From NCBI GenBank assembly GCA_013396995.1, contig VWZP01005834.1, positions 797,271 to 861,270 on the forward strand: DNA of 64,000 bases, given 5' to 3'. The position numbers and the translations under genes were made by a program. The first letter of the stretch is position 1. Each line of letters opens with the position of its first letter. Positions 1-14,028 of the stretch are shown one piece after another. The stretch is from Dicaeum eximium (Eukaryota > Chordata > Aves > Passeriformes > Dicaeidae). The notes below the pieces were generated by a model that was not told the origin of the DNA, made no database searches, and worked only from the letters and a program-made list of their open reading frames with translations.

Positions 1-3000
1 TGGCATATGACATAGGACATGTGGATATGCCCATGATTTGAAAAGGCCTTCTCACTCCATGTTCCCTGACTTTAAATTCAAATAGGTGGTTTGCACATGA
101 CTTAATAAAGTAAAATAAAAAGAAGTCTTACAATCCTTTTGCTGTCTCTTCCACAAACAAACACAAACCCATAAGGATTAAATAATATCTTGCATTGTTT
201 ATTATTACAGTGATTTCTATAACTCAACCAAGATTGGGGTTCCCATGCATAAATAGAAGGTGATTAAAGAAACATGCAATAAACAATTTATCACTAATTA
301 AAGTAAGTCAGCTGTTAAATTAATTTAGAAAATCGCCATTGTATTTTCATAATTAAGAGTTCTTAATAATTATTTTTCACAGATCAATTTTTGCATCTCA
401 ATAGTGAAATAATTAACTACAAGTGTATATAATTATTTTCCTGTATTTTACTCTTCTTGATAAACACTGTCACTTTTGCTTACAAAGCTGTTTGAAATCT
501 TGGATTCAAGGAGCTCTCAAACATTCAGATAGAGCTGAATACCTTCCCCAGCTAATGCTACATTTTAAAGGCTCGATCCCACAGACTGCTGGAATAAATG
601 TGATAAGTGGCCAGGAAACGGCTCATAGGTTAAGGAGATGTCTTTTGCACGGTCTGATGATTTTTTTAACACTTTTTCAAAATTCATAGCAGTTTTCCCC
701 ACTGCATTCTTTTCAGGTAGATTGGGCAGTGTGATACGAACGCTGAATTAGTAATTTTTCAGTTCTGCGCTTTGTTGTGAATCTGATAATTGTGCCATTT
801 GTTACCATCACGGACGAGCATTCCTGTCTGTCAGGGCATCCCTGTGCACATTGGTATGCTCTCCACTCTGCCCTGCAGAAATGCAGAGCTGTGAGCAGAT
901 AAGGGAAAGCCATAGCATTTGCCACACCGATGTGTCATTATTTGACTACTTTGATGTTCTCCCACAGGATAGCTTATCCCTTGGCTTCAAAGGGATCCCA
1001 CTAAACTGCAACTGCAGCAAGGGCCTACAGGATTCTTGCTATTTGTAGAAAACAATCTCACCTTTTCCTGTTGTTCTTCTAATCTTGTGATGCTTCAAGC
1101 ATATAAACCATACTGCACATTAGTCTTTGCTGGCTCACCTGAATACTTAGGCCAAGGTTTTTCATGACTAGAGGTTTTCAAGGTTTTTCTAGAGCTGTGT
1201 CTTGTAAGGCTCTGCAGTCTGTGCTTCACTTTCTGAGTGTTTGAAAGTCTTCTTAAAATACGAAAATGATAAGTTTGGACAATATGGGTGCTTTATCTGC
1301 TGCTTCTGTAAGTAGTATGATATTGCGTAAAGTACCTTTTTAAAACCTTTCTCTTCTTGATTTCTTCATTTTTTTAAAAATCTTTGCTGAGGTACAAATT
1401 TCTTTCACAGGCTTTTTGATACATTTTTGAAAACAGTGCTACATTAAAGTAGTATAAAATCTTTGCTTTGAGTCACATCTTATACAGACACAATGCAACT
1501 TCTGCTTATGTAAATAAAATAGATATTAAAATATCAAAACCATCTTGGCTAGAGCTAAAGAATGTAATAATTTGAAACAATGCAAGTCAAGCATCTTAAA
1601 GGGTTTGTTTTCTGTTAGAAATTTAGATCTCTTAAAAAGCATTGCCAAGCTGTAACAAGTCTTTTATTCCACAAAAGCAAAATTACGTGGAAAGTGAATA
1701 TTGCCCTCCAGCAGAATTTAATTTTACGTTCCCCAAATGTCTTTAAAGTGTTCTCTGTTCTCTCTGTCTCGGAGTTCCCTTTCTTTTTCATTAACTTCAC
1801 TGGGGCAACAGCAAAGATGTCGTTAGAGAACAAGAATTGAGGGTTTTTTAAATAGGAAATACTCATGATAGATTTAGTGTTTTTGTCATGACTTTCAGAA
1901 CAGTTTATCAGAGGATGGGTGTTAGAGAGCCTGGCATCTTTCCATTTCTGTTCTCTTTGGGAAGGTAGCCCTAAAACAGAAATGGAGGCTGGATATGGTG
2001 GGCTGTTGCCCACAGAGGCTGTTTGCATGTGCATTACAGATAGCGGGTGCCTATCAACAAGGAGCAAATGAAACATTCACATTCTCACTGTGAAGTCCAG
2101 AAAGTTTAAAGATACATTATCAGACAGGTACTGAAGCCTTTGGGTAGGGACAGCTGAAACACTGCCTGGATTATATCAGGTGGATCTCTGCTTAGGAGAT
2201 GCCAATAAACCTGCAGTTTGTACATTAAAATATTTATCCAAGGAGACATAAAAAGTAAGTAACACTGGACAAAGGAATTATCCAGTGATGTCATGAGCAA
2301 CTCTCCCCCCCCTTGGTTATCACGCAGGAAAACCACTGTAGTCCCCCTGTCTCATCAGAGCACAGGAAGATGTAACCATGCTCACGTAGGCTTTATACAT
2401 CTCAGTATAACCAGCTCATGGAGAAGTAGCAGCACCCTTGTTTCTTGCTCGTAGCTCATCAAGCTGTGCCACAGCTCATTGAGAAATTGCAGGTGTGACT
2501 CGGGAGTGAGTGAGTGTGTGTAGGGTCAGGCCCTGTGTCAAGCAGGAGGTCAGAAAGATGGGCTATACTGCTGCTGTTCTGAGCATTCCTGAATTGTCTT
2601 CTCACCTCACAGCAGATGATGTCTTTCTGAGCTTTTTAGAAAGGTAATTAGAAGGTAATTTATCCCCATAATATAATCATCCCACTTCAATTCAAGCCAA
2701 GGCTAGTATCATTTTTAGGCTTGCTGGACAGGGGATGATGTTTACCTGCTCTTAAGTGCAGCAGCGCCTTGTGGCACAACTCCACGCCTGCCACCGGTGG
2801 AGAGCTGCTGCCAGTAGCTGGCAAGAAGATATATTTCTCAGGAAAGAGGCAGCTGATGATTTGCTGTAAGCACAAATCTCCCAAAAGAAGATTTTTTTTC
2901 TGGAGAGCATGGAGATTGGGAGGAGAGGATCAGGGAAGATGTGGGAAGTGAAGTGAGTGTGTATGAAGGATGACTGGATGAGGATTAGTTCCCCCTTTGA

Positions 3001-6000
3001 TGATTTTGGAGGCTGAGCAAAGGAAAATACTTAGTTTTACTCATCCATGAAAGCTGTCAGCACAAGCAAAATGCAAAAGCAGAGTAGAGAGTGGAATGAT
3101 CCCTTGGGAGAGTACCCTGATGTTTTCAAGGGGATCATATTTGGATTTAGATAATATTTCTAATCCAAACAGTCATTTGTATATTAAAGCTGTTTCAGAG
3201 CCCAAGTGGCATCTGGACACTTGCCTCTCTGCATCCACTAGCTACCACCACTGTTGCAGTGCAGATGGCAGTATGTCTGCCTTGGGGTGTAACTTATAAT
3301 AGGGAGTGAAGGTCTGCAGTTGCCAGAAATTGAATTACCAACAGCCAAAGGTCTGAAAAAGTGGAAAAATTAACTAGAGATAAATCACAGAGAGCTGATG
3401 GCCGCCATCCAAGTTGTCTGAAAGAACCAAACAACAACGCAGCCAGGCTGCTAACCCAAATATATAATTTACCATTAAATTAGCACTCTACCTACCTATT
3501 AGAAATGTGCTGTTCCAGAGCTTTATACATGGCCAACCAAATTTATTTTGGCCCCCCAGAATAACAGCTGAGGGAATCTGTGTCACTCCTATGAAGTAAC
3601 CAGAGGAAGCATAAATTACTCCAGGGCTGGGTGGTTGCTCCAAGTTTCACAGCAGTCCCACTCCCCATTTTTCCCAGGCAGAGCTGACATATTTTCCCAG
3701 GTGGGCATCAGCTCACCTAAACTGTCCTTTCCTGGATAGGAGAGGGAGGGTAGGAAGGAGACCCACCACCCCTTCCTAGCACCAGGGTGGGTTCTACAAT
3801 GCCTTCCGTGGCATTGGAGGGCAAATTTAGCCTTTTACAGATGTACAGCTGAACCATAAACACAGGCTTATGGAAGCACTTTAGTGGGTGAGAATCTGCT
3901 AAAAGCAGTCAGTGTGGGTTTTATGTTATGACTTGCAACACTAAAATTTTGCATCACAGACTTTTGATCTTGCAGCGCTATTAATCTGGAGCTCTGCAGC
4001 AATTCAAAATGTATTCAAACAGTACCATTCAGATCCAGACCTGCTGTTAAAGGTTGCCTGCTAGAATCTCATGCTCAAATGAATAAAAGGTATTATCTGA
4101 TTTTTTCCCCAATACGTGTGTGGGGTTATCTTCCCCAAAAATGCTAGTTTATCAATAGGCAGAAATCCAAAACCCTTATGTTCTCAGATCTAGTATCCTG
4201 CCAGGTGCAGATCTCTAATTCCCTTCTTCATAGTGTCAGGATCACAGTTTGCACTGAATTAGAAATAGTTGTCTGTGGTGAGGAGAATTTCTAGCTTTTT
4301 CATTAAGTAAATGCCAATAATACATCAGAAAGCGTAGGAAGAATAATTTCATACATTATTAATTCCCTGCAGAGGATGCAAAATTTAAAAGAGGTTTGTT
4401 TTTCTCTGTTTATTTTTCTTAGGCTAGAGAATGGGGAAAAATCCATTTTAACCATATTGAGTTATACTTGGGAATAAGCAGACTAATGAGAATCCATTTT
4501 CTCCCTCACCTCTTTTAAAGGCTTTTCCCTGAAGGGTGTGCACCGAAGGAAAAAACAGTGCTGTGACTTTGTCCTTTTAAAAGACAGAGCATTCTGATGA
4601 TGGTCTCCTCCTCTCTACAGAGAGAGCAGGTGTGCATAGAAATAGATTCATGCACTTCTTATGTGTTTAACTGTGCTTTTACATCTCTTTTCACCTATTC
4701 AGCAAGCTTGGCTGCCTTCACTGTAGTAAAACTGACGCCTTGATCCATACCTTGTGCCCTTCTGAAGGCAAGAAATTCAGATCTGGGGAACTATCTCCAT
4801 AAAGTTCAGAGAATGAATGGGAATGCAAAGACTTACTTGTACAGGAAGTTCTTTCCCTAAAGCTGGTCTAAAGAGTAGTGGAAAAAGACTGTCATGCACA
4901 AGTTGGATATTTGAATAGTAGAAAGACTTCAGTCTTTTGGTTCATCCTCTTTTTGTTCACCTGGTACCTGCCCCAAGATGCACCTTTAGAAAAGATAGTT
5001 TGTTTTGTTTTTCTTGAAAAAAGGGGGTTATAGGCAGTTAAAAGTATCTGTTTCTTTCCTAAATAGTTCCCAAATTAGTATACCTTTTCCAGCCAGACAT
5101 AGCCTTCCCAGAGTTACTTTATCCTAACAAAAGGAAGAATTTTCACAAAATGTCTGATGAAAGTACTTATCAGCATGAGCCAATACTGAACAATACAGGG
5201 GATGGATATTTCTAAAGGCAAGAAATATACAGATGTTCAAAAGTCAGTTTGCCTTCAAGAAGAATGAAAATACCAGAAGCCTGAACATTGAGATGGAGGA
5301 AAATAACCCTGTGGCTCCTTGCTCAGCAGTTCTGTCTGACATTGCCTGAAATTCCAGGTCAGCATTAGCAGCGAAGTGCTATGAAAGATAATTGCTTTAA
5401 AGCCCCAGTTTACTGACTAGGGACACCACATTAGAGTGATCATGTTAAAGGTTCTGGAGGACCAGCAAGGGAGGTGAGATGAGAAGAATAACAAAGCAAC
5501 AAAACAGAATGGGGTGAGGGGAGAGATCTAAAGTTTTCTAATGATTCCATCTCAAAGAAAAAAAACTGAAGCCTTTTTTATATTAATATATTAATTAAAA
5601 AAAAAAAAAAAGAAATACCTATTTGTATGAAAGTAAAAAGAGAAAGGAGGTGGGATCCAGCATACAGGGCAGCCTGTGAAGCAGCAATCAAGAAACTGGT
5701 TCTATTCTTAGCATTTTATTCTTCTGCATTTCTTTTTTCCTGTCACTTTGCTAGCCTGAAAGATCTCTGCAACAGATTAGCAGCTGTGAGAGGTGTGTGA
5801 TTTATAGAGTAGCAGCAAAGCTGCCAGTTCTCACCTGAGATGCATAGCTATAGTGTCATTATTGTAAAAATTATGATGTCTTGCAGTTTGCTTAAGCTCA
5901 GTCTCAGTTACATGCATGTACATACACAATTTCACCAAAACCAGCCACTACAATTATCTTTACCATCTTTGACTCTTGGGATGTATTTGTCAATTAGTGT

Positions 6001-7995
6001 GTGCAACAGTATCTCAGATTTTCTGTTGAGAAGTCCAGTTATTTCAGAGGCATTCACAATAAGGGAAGAATTTAAACACGCCCTGCAAAACTTCTTATCT
6101 TTTTCCAGATTTTTTTTTTTTTTGTGTTACATCTATCTATGAGCCTTCGGCAAGATTCTTCTGGAAGTTTTCACTCTTTTTTTTTTTTTTTTCCAATGCT
6201 TGAGTATGGTGAATAACACTGAGTCATCTGCACACATTCCCTGTTGTCTGATTTTTTCACCTCTTTTCTGTTTGTTCATTAGTAGTTGAAACTGAACACT
6301 AGGATTCAAATCACCTAACTTTTGAGGTTCATTATGCAGAGGTTTTAATCTGAGTCAGTGTCCCCAAGCTTCTTTTGCAGTCTGTGGAGAGGAATAAATA
6401 GTTGTAAGACATGATTCATCTCATCCCAAACTAGATTTGTGAAACAGGTCAGATGAATCATATCTCAGAAGCCCTCTACAGACCTAAGCTTGCTTAAGCA
6501 TGAAAGAGAAACAGTCTTGTGTCAGATCTGAAGAAAAGGTAAAAGTAAGCCTATGTATCTTGATTCTTGGAGGAGTGGGAGAGGATGGCAGCACTGCTGT
6601 GGAAGATTATTGACATTCCCTTACTATGGCCCAGGTGATGTCCCATGTGAAGGGGCAGCCCTGGCATTTTGCAGCTCCCCCACCCCTGCTACCTGCTCCT
6701 GTTGCCTCCTCTCTGCCACATTTGCTACCTCTGCTGCCACAGGGGAGCAGTGACTTTATTATCCATGCAAAGAAAATCTCCAAATAAAGAGAAAAAAAAA
6801 AGAAAAAGAAAGTAGATTGAGAGCCCCTCAAGCTTGCCTTATGAGCACTAGAACTGACATGAGAGGGAAAAGCAGAAAACCCCTGGGAAAAAGGAAGGTA
6901 GTATTTTTCAAAGTATGTTTTATGGATAGTTCTCATGTCTAGATGTTGTATTTTGGACAACTCCAAGTTGTTTTTGCCTGGAGCTTGGAAATATTATTCC
7001 CTTCTTTTTTGTTTTCTTTGACCCTGCAAGGTTTCTATCCTTGAAGTACTACAAAGCAGAGACATTATCAGCCTCTCTGTGGTACCTCAGAGGGTGTGAA
7101 GCAGAATATTTGCTGAGGTGTTTTTGTGGTAATACTGAAGCTTATTACAAACATGCTTCTTCACACCTGAGGTTTTTATTTTTGTGGTTTTGAAAAAGTA
7201 AGCAAATATTCTCAGAAAATGTATGTTCTTTTCAGGAAGTGTAGCCAATGGGAGACCCCTTTTGCCATCACATAATGATTCTCTGCTATTAAAGTCTGGC
7301 CACAAATGAAAATTTGATGTTATTTATGAAATACCTAGACAGACTAACAAACGTTCTACTATAAGTGATTTATTTCAGATCTCCAAGTATATATTTGATA
7401 TTGGCTTAGGCAAAGAAGCTCTTGCATGACAGACTAGGACGTGCTGGTTGCATTTTGAATTTTGACTGAAACATTTGATACTTAAATCTAGAATGGCAGG
7501 TAAAATTTACAGGGCTGAAGGTTACAAGTGAGTTCACATCTCTTGACAATTGCATCCATGACAGAAGCCAGACCTGCACCAACAATGACCCAGCTCAGTC
7601 CTGGGATACTGTGGGAACTGGGGTATCATCAGCACTAAGCCATTTCAGTCCAAAAGCAGTCTTATTGGATTTGAAGGTTTGTTATTGTAGCAACTAAAAC
7701 AAAAAGTCAGTTCTACAAACATTATGGCTCTATGAGCATCTGTAATTAAGGCCATGTTTTAGCAAACCCCTCACTTTCTGAACAATCTGTTTTCCTTTAA
7801 AGCTCATTTTGATTCTCCCTCCAAAAATGTATGCTTTGGGAATGTGAGGGCTTCTTTCGCACTAAAAGTTAAATAAATTAGGGAGGCTGAGAGAAGCAAG
7901 ATTTAGGGGTGTACAGATATGAGCAAGGTATCTAATTTGAAACTGAATTGAATTTGGTGGGATTGGCTAGCTTGGAGAAAACATTTTGAATAAAC

Positions 7996-8014
7996 AAATA
8001 AATAAATAAATAAA
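7996..8014. repeat. (AAAT)n microsatellite
   Basis: Nearly five AAAT units without interruption. Confidence 0.93.
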
Positions 8015-8754
8015 CATTTCTTGTGAAAAGTAAGCTGTTCATGTAGAAAAAAAATTCTGCAAGTTGAGGCAGAAACAGCTCAAGACGAGTGCTGGTGCTT
8101 GTTTTTAGTCAGGATACTCATCTAATAACACATTCTGAAGGAGAAGACTACCCAGCAAAAGGTCTCTGGCCCTTTTTTTGCCATCTCTCTTTCGTATGCT
8201 TGTGTGTGTCCTTGATCATCAAACCATACAAGTGATTTGATATTTTAAGTTTGCAGCTTTGCAAGCCAAGATGCATTGGGAATGTGCAAATCAAGAGCTG
8301 AGAAACTGGAAACAAATGACAGCTCCGTGTACTTGGCAAAACTACACCAGTTTAAATCAGTTGAGGGCTCAGCATAATCTCTAGGAAGAATCATGCTCCT
8401 AGCTTTCTCTGAAGTACATTCTCCTTTTGTTATCTTGTATGAGCCTTGCTGACTTTTATCTTCATTAGCAGCTTGGCTCTGTATTACATGCAGAAAGCTC
8501 CTCACTGGAGTTTCAGTCCTGACAGACAGTGTCAATGGAGGACAATGTGTTGTGTACGTTGCATATGTGCCACATATTTTTAGGTTTTAAATGAGATATA
8601 AGTCACAGTGTAGAGTTAAGCCATTCCAAGGAGTAAATCCCACCTGAGAAGAAAAAAAAAACAAAACATATCTACAATTCACAAAATACGGGAAAGAAAT
8701 TTAATATAAAAATCTGTTCACCAGGGAGCAAGAGGAAAATCTGTCTAAAAGTAT

Positions 8755-8826
8755 ACAGAATCAGAGAATAGTTTGGGATGGAAGGGACTCTTTAAGATTA
8801 TCCAGTCCAATCCCCCTGCAATGAGG
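8755..8826 (-). mobile_element. CR1 LINE 3'-end fragment, antisense
   Basis: The first ~60 bases are a near match to the reverse complement of the conserved CR1 3' untranslated end. Recognisable pieces are AATCAGAGAATAG, TTTGGGATGGAAGGGAC, and AGATTATCCAGTCCAA followed by CCCCCTGCAATGAG. The homology then stops, so only about 70 bp of the 3' terminus remains. This fits the usual severe 5' truncation of CR1 insertions. Its orientation is opposite to DHRSX transcription. Confidence 0.85.
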
Positions 8827-9547
8827 GTAATAATAGTAAAGAAGGTGTTCTAAACAATCTTCTCTTCTGTCCATATATGATGGATCTTCAGAAGCTCACT
8901 GTGAGCTCTTCTGTTCCTGTGAAGCAGAAGTATTTTACTGTGCATGTCCTTTTGATTTTGATCCTTCTGGTGGGAAAAAAGCATGCTTAGCTGTTAACAG
9001 GAGGAAGGCTGCCTTCCTCAGTCCTCAGAAACAGATATGAAAAGCATTTTCACTGCAACACTTCTTTTTTTTCTTCTGAATATCAGGCTCAGACTGAAAT
9101 TAATGTGGCCATGGCATTTTCCCACCATTTCTTCACAGGGTTCTAAATGGTCCTATGAAGAGCCAAAGTCATATTTCCTTTCAACTTATGTGAAGGCACA
9201 CCCATAGATACTCAAAATGGTGACAGGAGTTCCCAAAGCAGTTCTTCAGAGGGGTGGAAACAAAGTCTTCCCATAGCACCAGGGGAGGATATCAGAGGAC
9301 TTTGTCTCCCTACAGTCAGAAACTTGGGTGATGAGCACCTGAACTCATGAGGAGGAAGCACGTGAGGAAATTTTCCGTATTTTACTCTTCCATCTCTTAG
9401 AAAGAAAATAGCTCCCAGCTGAAGATGTTTTCCCCCATTTCCCTCAGTACAATGGGGTAAAACTTTATGGTTAAGAAATGGCACCACAAAGTGCCTTTAT
9501 TTTATAGTAGCTCTTTGAGCAGAAAAAGTTCAAATTCATGAAAAAGC

Positions 9548-9568
9548 AAAAAAAAAAAAAAAAAAAAA
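9548..9568. repeat. A21 homopolymer
   Basis: Uninterrupted run of 21 A. No retroposed gene copy is recognisable immediately upstream, so it is treated as a simple repeat. Confidence 0.93.
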
Positions 9569-9887
9569 GCATTAATTACTAATATTTGCCTAATGTGATT
9601 TCTCATTATGTTGTAACACTGATGCAGAGCTCTTGTTTCCCTGAACTGGCTGGAGGATGATACATGGAGGCTGTTTACAAAGGCTCACATTAGGCACAGG
9701 AAGTTCATCTCTTTATACTGCCTTTAAAGTTAGACGTGCTAGAATGGATGACTCAGAGAAGAAGCAGCTGGATTTAGGAGCTCTTGCTTGCCTGCTGAAA
9801 GGCTGTAGGCAAACTAAGCTGCCTTAAATTGAGTGTATCTTTTAATACTGTATCTTTCAAGAGTATCTTTTAAATTGTGAGTTTATA

Positions 9888-9905
9888 ATTTTTTATATAA
9901 AAAAT
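9888..9905. repeat. 18-bp AT-only palindrome
   Basis: ATTTTTTATATAAAAAAT is self-complementary. It contains only A and T in an AT-rich context, so chance is a sufficient explanation. Confidence 0.85.
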
Positions 9906-12900
9906 ACTCAAATGGTATATCTTTAAATATGCTCACTATTTTGATCTGTGCCACTGCACTCACACACTTTGACAGATGGATGTCTTCCATTTGTCTTCAT
10001 CTTCAGTGGTATATCACAAGTGTCAGCTTGAACAGTAAATCTGCTTTAGAGTTACCCATGCTTTATTATTTCTGTTAATAGTCTGTGAAAGATCAATGGT
10101 CTGATAAGGGGCCACAAAATTATTCAGGCTAACACAAGACAGAGAATAATGCTGGGGGAAACTTAGAAAATGCCCAACAATGGTCCAAGGTCACATGTTT
10201 ATAATAATTTGAAGAACTAGGAGCCAAAATACTGCAAATTGTCACCATTACCACAACTAGAATTAAACGTCGACCAGTGTCATGGGTAGGATTGCACATA
10301 CCAGGATTTTCTGTGTGTTAATCAATTCAATGTTTGACCCCCGTGAATCTTGGCTGCTAATACAGAATGGAGGAGATTATACATGTCTGAGCAGAACTTG
10401 CATCACAGCTCTTGTGTGAGTCCCAGACAATGTAGGAAAATTCTGCTAACCAGAGTTATGTTTTGTGGGCAGGGGCTTTGTGTGCTGCTGTGCATACCCA
10501 GCTGGCAGAATGGTAAACCACAAGTTTGTGCTAGCAGTGTAGAACCACTTTTGCATTTTCCACTCACAGCAAAGACAGCATGATGAAAAAAGGCAAGTAG
10601 GCTTCAGTCAGTACTGTTTTATGTCTTCTTCTCACAGCTCATGCTCTTTCTTCCATGAGGTTTGCTCCACTTCATTTTCACCCGCCACCTTGCTGACAGA
10701 GCTTCCATAGCTCTGCAGTGCAGCATCTAGCAGATGGCAGGGTTTTGACTCGTCAAGGGTCCTTTCTGATGAACATCCCCATGGCACTGTCCAGATTCTC
10801 AGAATCATGCTCAGTTGTTTATGAGCAGGACAGCATTTCTTCTTGCTGCTGTGTAGATGCCAAAGTATAATTCCTCAGTGGAGATACAGAAACCAGAATG
10901 TGACATTCCTGTGAGATGCTTTTTTGAACATAAATACCTGACTACTGAACACCATTTTTTATTATCTTGTCTAGGAAGCATTCTTTGTTCCTTGCTGAAG
11001 AAGTAACTCTTCCTTCTGCTATCTTCAGACACTGGATAGATGGGTGGCAAGTAGGAACAGGCAAAGCAATCTTTTCTGTAGTCCTCAGCTCCCTGCAGTC
11101 CTGGGCAGACTTGCAGTTTTCCTTAGAGTGTATCCACTGCATGTGTTTTTTAACACAGAGGCATTGAGAGCATAATAGAAAACTGCTGTGGCATAAGTAC
11201 TAAAAGCAAGTAGATTTTGGCTTATGATTTCTGCTGAAGCAGAGAGGTAGCTGTCCATAAAAATTTCAACATGGTGAGTTAGAGCTGAATGCATAAAAAG
11301 TGGTAGTTGGTAGGTGGCCTTATCTCATATTAACCTGATCTAAACCAAGCCTAAGTAGTGTAGTCTTTGAGGAAATCAAAACATTGCATTTTCCTCTGTT
11401 CAGATGGCCAGTAAACATCTCAGAAGTTACAGTCCCTGATGGTCCACTGAAATATCTGTCCATTCTTTTTTGCTTCTGAATTTTCCTTCCATACCAGACT
11501 GAAATTCCCATTTCATGCTTTTTATGCCCTATGATACAGACACAGAGGAAATGTACAGTCACAGTCAACCATGCTGGTGTGGAAAGCAAAGGAGGGGAAC
11601 TCTGGATGTGAAGAGTGGTGTGGTAAAGTGTGAAGAAGCAGGCAGGCAGAAATGGGGAAGTTGACCCTGAAGGGGAAGCTCAGGGGAGTGTGAGCACCCA
11701 GGGGCTGTGTCAGGCTCTCTGAATGCTGGCCCTCCTCCTGGATTTTGTGGGGCTCACAGTGTCAGAAAGCTCTCCAGGAGCTACCAGGTGCCAGTCATTC
11801 GGGCTCTCTGATTTTACTTACCATGACTAAGCAAGCAAAGGGAGTAAAATGCAGGAAGTGCACAGTACATGTGCCCAGCGGTGTCACACGTGTCACAGTG
11901 TGGCTTTGTGGGGTCTGTATGGGCCTCCTGAGGTGCAGCCAGAAAATGTTGTACTGACTTCCCTGTGGCTGAAAAGTTGCTGCACCAGGCAGGTACGTGT
12001 TTGAAAGAAAGCAATTAGGGAAAGCAGCGATTGTAGCACCATTATATACATATCTATTCATATATGGTTAATAGCATAAGTAACGCCGGCTGTCTTTTGG
12101 GAAATTTTGCTCCCTCTGTATTTCATTAGCTAATAACTCTCTGACAACTGAGTCATCAAATTACAATAAAATAATAGAAAAATATTTTTAAGAGTGAAAG
12201 TTTTAGCCAGTGTCTGACAATTATGGATGTACTTGCTTTCACTGGAAAAATTACTTAGATAAGAACATGGGACACATCCAGTAGAAGAAAGAAATACAGG
12301 CACGTCTGTCACTACAGAAATACCTGAAAGCAAGCAGTACAGGAAAAGGAGAGATAAAATGGTCTAGAGGTAGAAATTCAAGTATTTCAGTAGCATTAGC
12401 TGCAGATATTTTGTAGGCAGCTTATTCCGTATGTAGCTTCTACTCTCCATTTTTGCACTTAATAGCATACAGAAAATGAAAAGAACTAGTAGGTAGAAAG
12501 GTAGTTTTGAAAACTTACTAGATTATTAAACTCTATAGCAGAAAGGCCGCTATTGTGGTAAAAGGCAAGAATTTTGACATGTTTCAGTTTTCTTGATATT
12601 AATGCACATCTTCTTTTTGCTCATACCTATCCTATATGGAAAAACATTGCCATTCTTGTTTCCCTGAAGTAATTCAAGTTACATTCCTAGTTCACAATCC
12701 ACAGCATTTTGTTTCTCACATTATTAAACACTGGTCTTTATTAACTAAGGCATCTAAAAAATTGTCATACTTAGTATATTTGTGCATGCTTCAAAATAGT
12801 CTAAAAACTTACCATTGCTCTTAGCTTCTAAATTTGTAATTCTTCAGTACACTGATTAAAAAAGAATCACCATGGAACGAAGACGAGCTGCCACACACGA

Positions 12901-13987
12901 GTAAGCACCAACAAGGACTCTGGCAGTTGGTGTTCCTACCCTGAGAGCAGAAAGAAAAGTTTAGGGGTTGATTTGTTTGTTTGTTTTCCTTTCTGAAGCA
13001 TGTTCCCATCTTTTGGTGGCCCATGCTTTACAAATACTGAGCATGATGACGTGCTTCCCAAGTAAGCAAGTAAGTAAGCTTAGTAATGATAGCCTTGGCC
13101 TGGTGTGCCATTAGTCTGGGCACTGTACAGTCATAACAAAGGGCAGCATTTGTTGTGCAGAACTGGAAAATTAAGGGAGGGGAGATCAGAGAGCTGCAGC
13201 AAAAAGTTAATTATCAGGAAGGATGAGACTGTGTTGGTCAGGCTAAAAAGCACTCGCTTGGCACACATTATCTAACCACTATTCTTGTTGGCAATGCAAG
13301 GTCAGATAAGGAAAGATTAAAATTTAGCTCAGTGGATGTCCTCAGAGGTCTGCTTTTCTTGTATATGTAGTGGCAATGGAGTCAGGAATGTTGTCAGAGT
13401 CCATACTGGTGTTGAAGAAGTGGTTGGAGCCTGCACTGTGCCACAAAATACCACAGCTAATGAAGGCCTAATGCCTTTTGCACCAAGATAAATATTTTTG
13501 TATTGAAAGTGACTCCTCCATCAGCAGTGTGATTTCCTCCTAAGAAGCGGATCATGCTTTCCCTAATCTCTTTCTTTGATGAGCTGCCTAATGAAGCAGA
13601 ACAGCAGAGTCAGCATAAAGCTTCATCTAGGTCTTCACTCCACTCATTGTTGCACTAATTATTAATAATTTATTATGACCAGGTTTTGGATATCTGGGCA
13701 ATTACAGTGTCATTCATGTGGTTTTATACAGCAGCTAGGCCACAGGAGGAATGGCCTGAGCAACTCACTTCATTGGCAGAAGTTAAAAACTTCTATATTT
13801 CCTTACCATCTCCAGGTACAGGGCTTCAGTGAAATCAAAGAAAATTGCTAAGCACCTAAAGGTCTGCAGAAAGATCAAGAAATGGTCCACTTCTATTCAT
13901 GGGACAGTGTTGTTGATATGGTATTACTTTAGAGCCACTTTGAAAAAAACATATTTAAACTATCTTATAACTGGAATCTAAGCATTC

Positions 13988-14028
13988 TTGTTTGTTTGTT
14001 TGTTTGTTTGTTTGTTTGTTTGTTTTTT
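13988..14028. repeat. (TTTG)n microsatellite
   Basis: About ten uninterrupted TTTG/GTTT units ending in a T-run. Confidence 0.97.

Noticed and set aside
2411..2490. Two CAGCTCAT-GAGAA-like units about 60 bases apart.
   Set aside because: Too short and imperfect to call a duplication.
9548..9568. The A21 run considered as the poly-A tail of a processed pseudogene.
   Set aside because: No gene-like sequence or polyadenylation context was recognised just upstream.
9828..9875. Three GTATCTTT-type units in AT-rich DNA.
   Set aside because: Short, irregularly spaced and low complexity, so not distinguishable from chance.
13861..13900. A peptide RKIKKW reminiscent of the KIKEE stretch encoded by DHRSX exon 3.
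   Set aside because: No flanking similarity, no phase-1 donor at the right place and in-frame disagreement with the expected exon.
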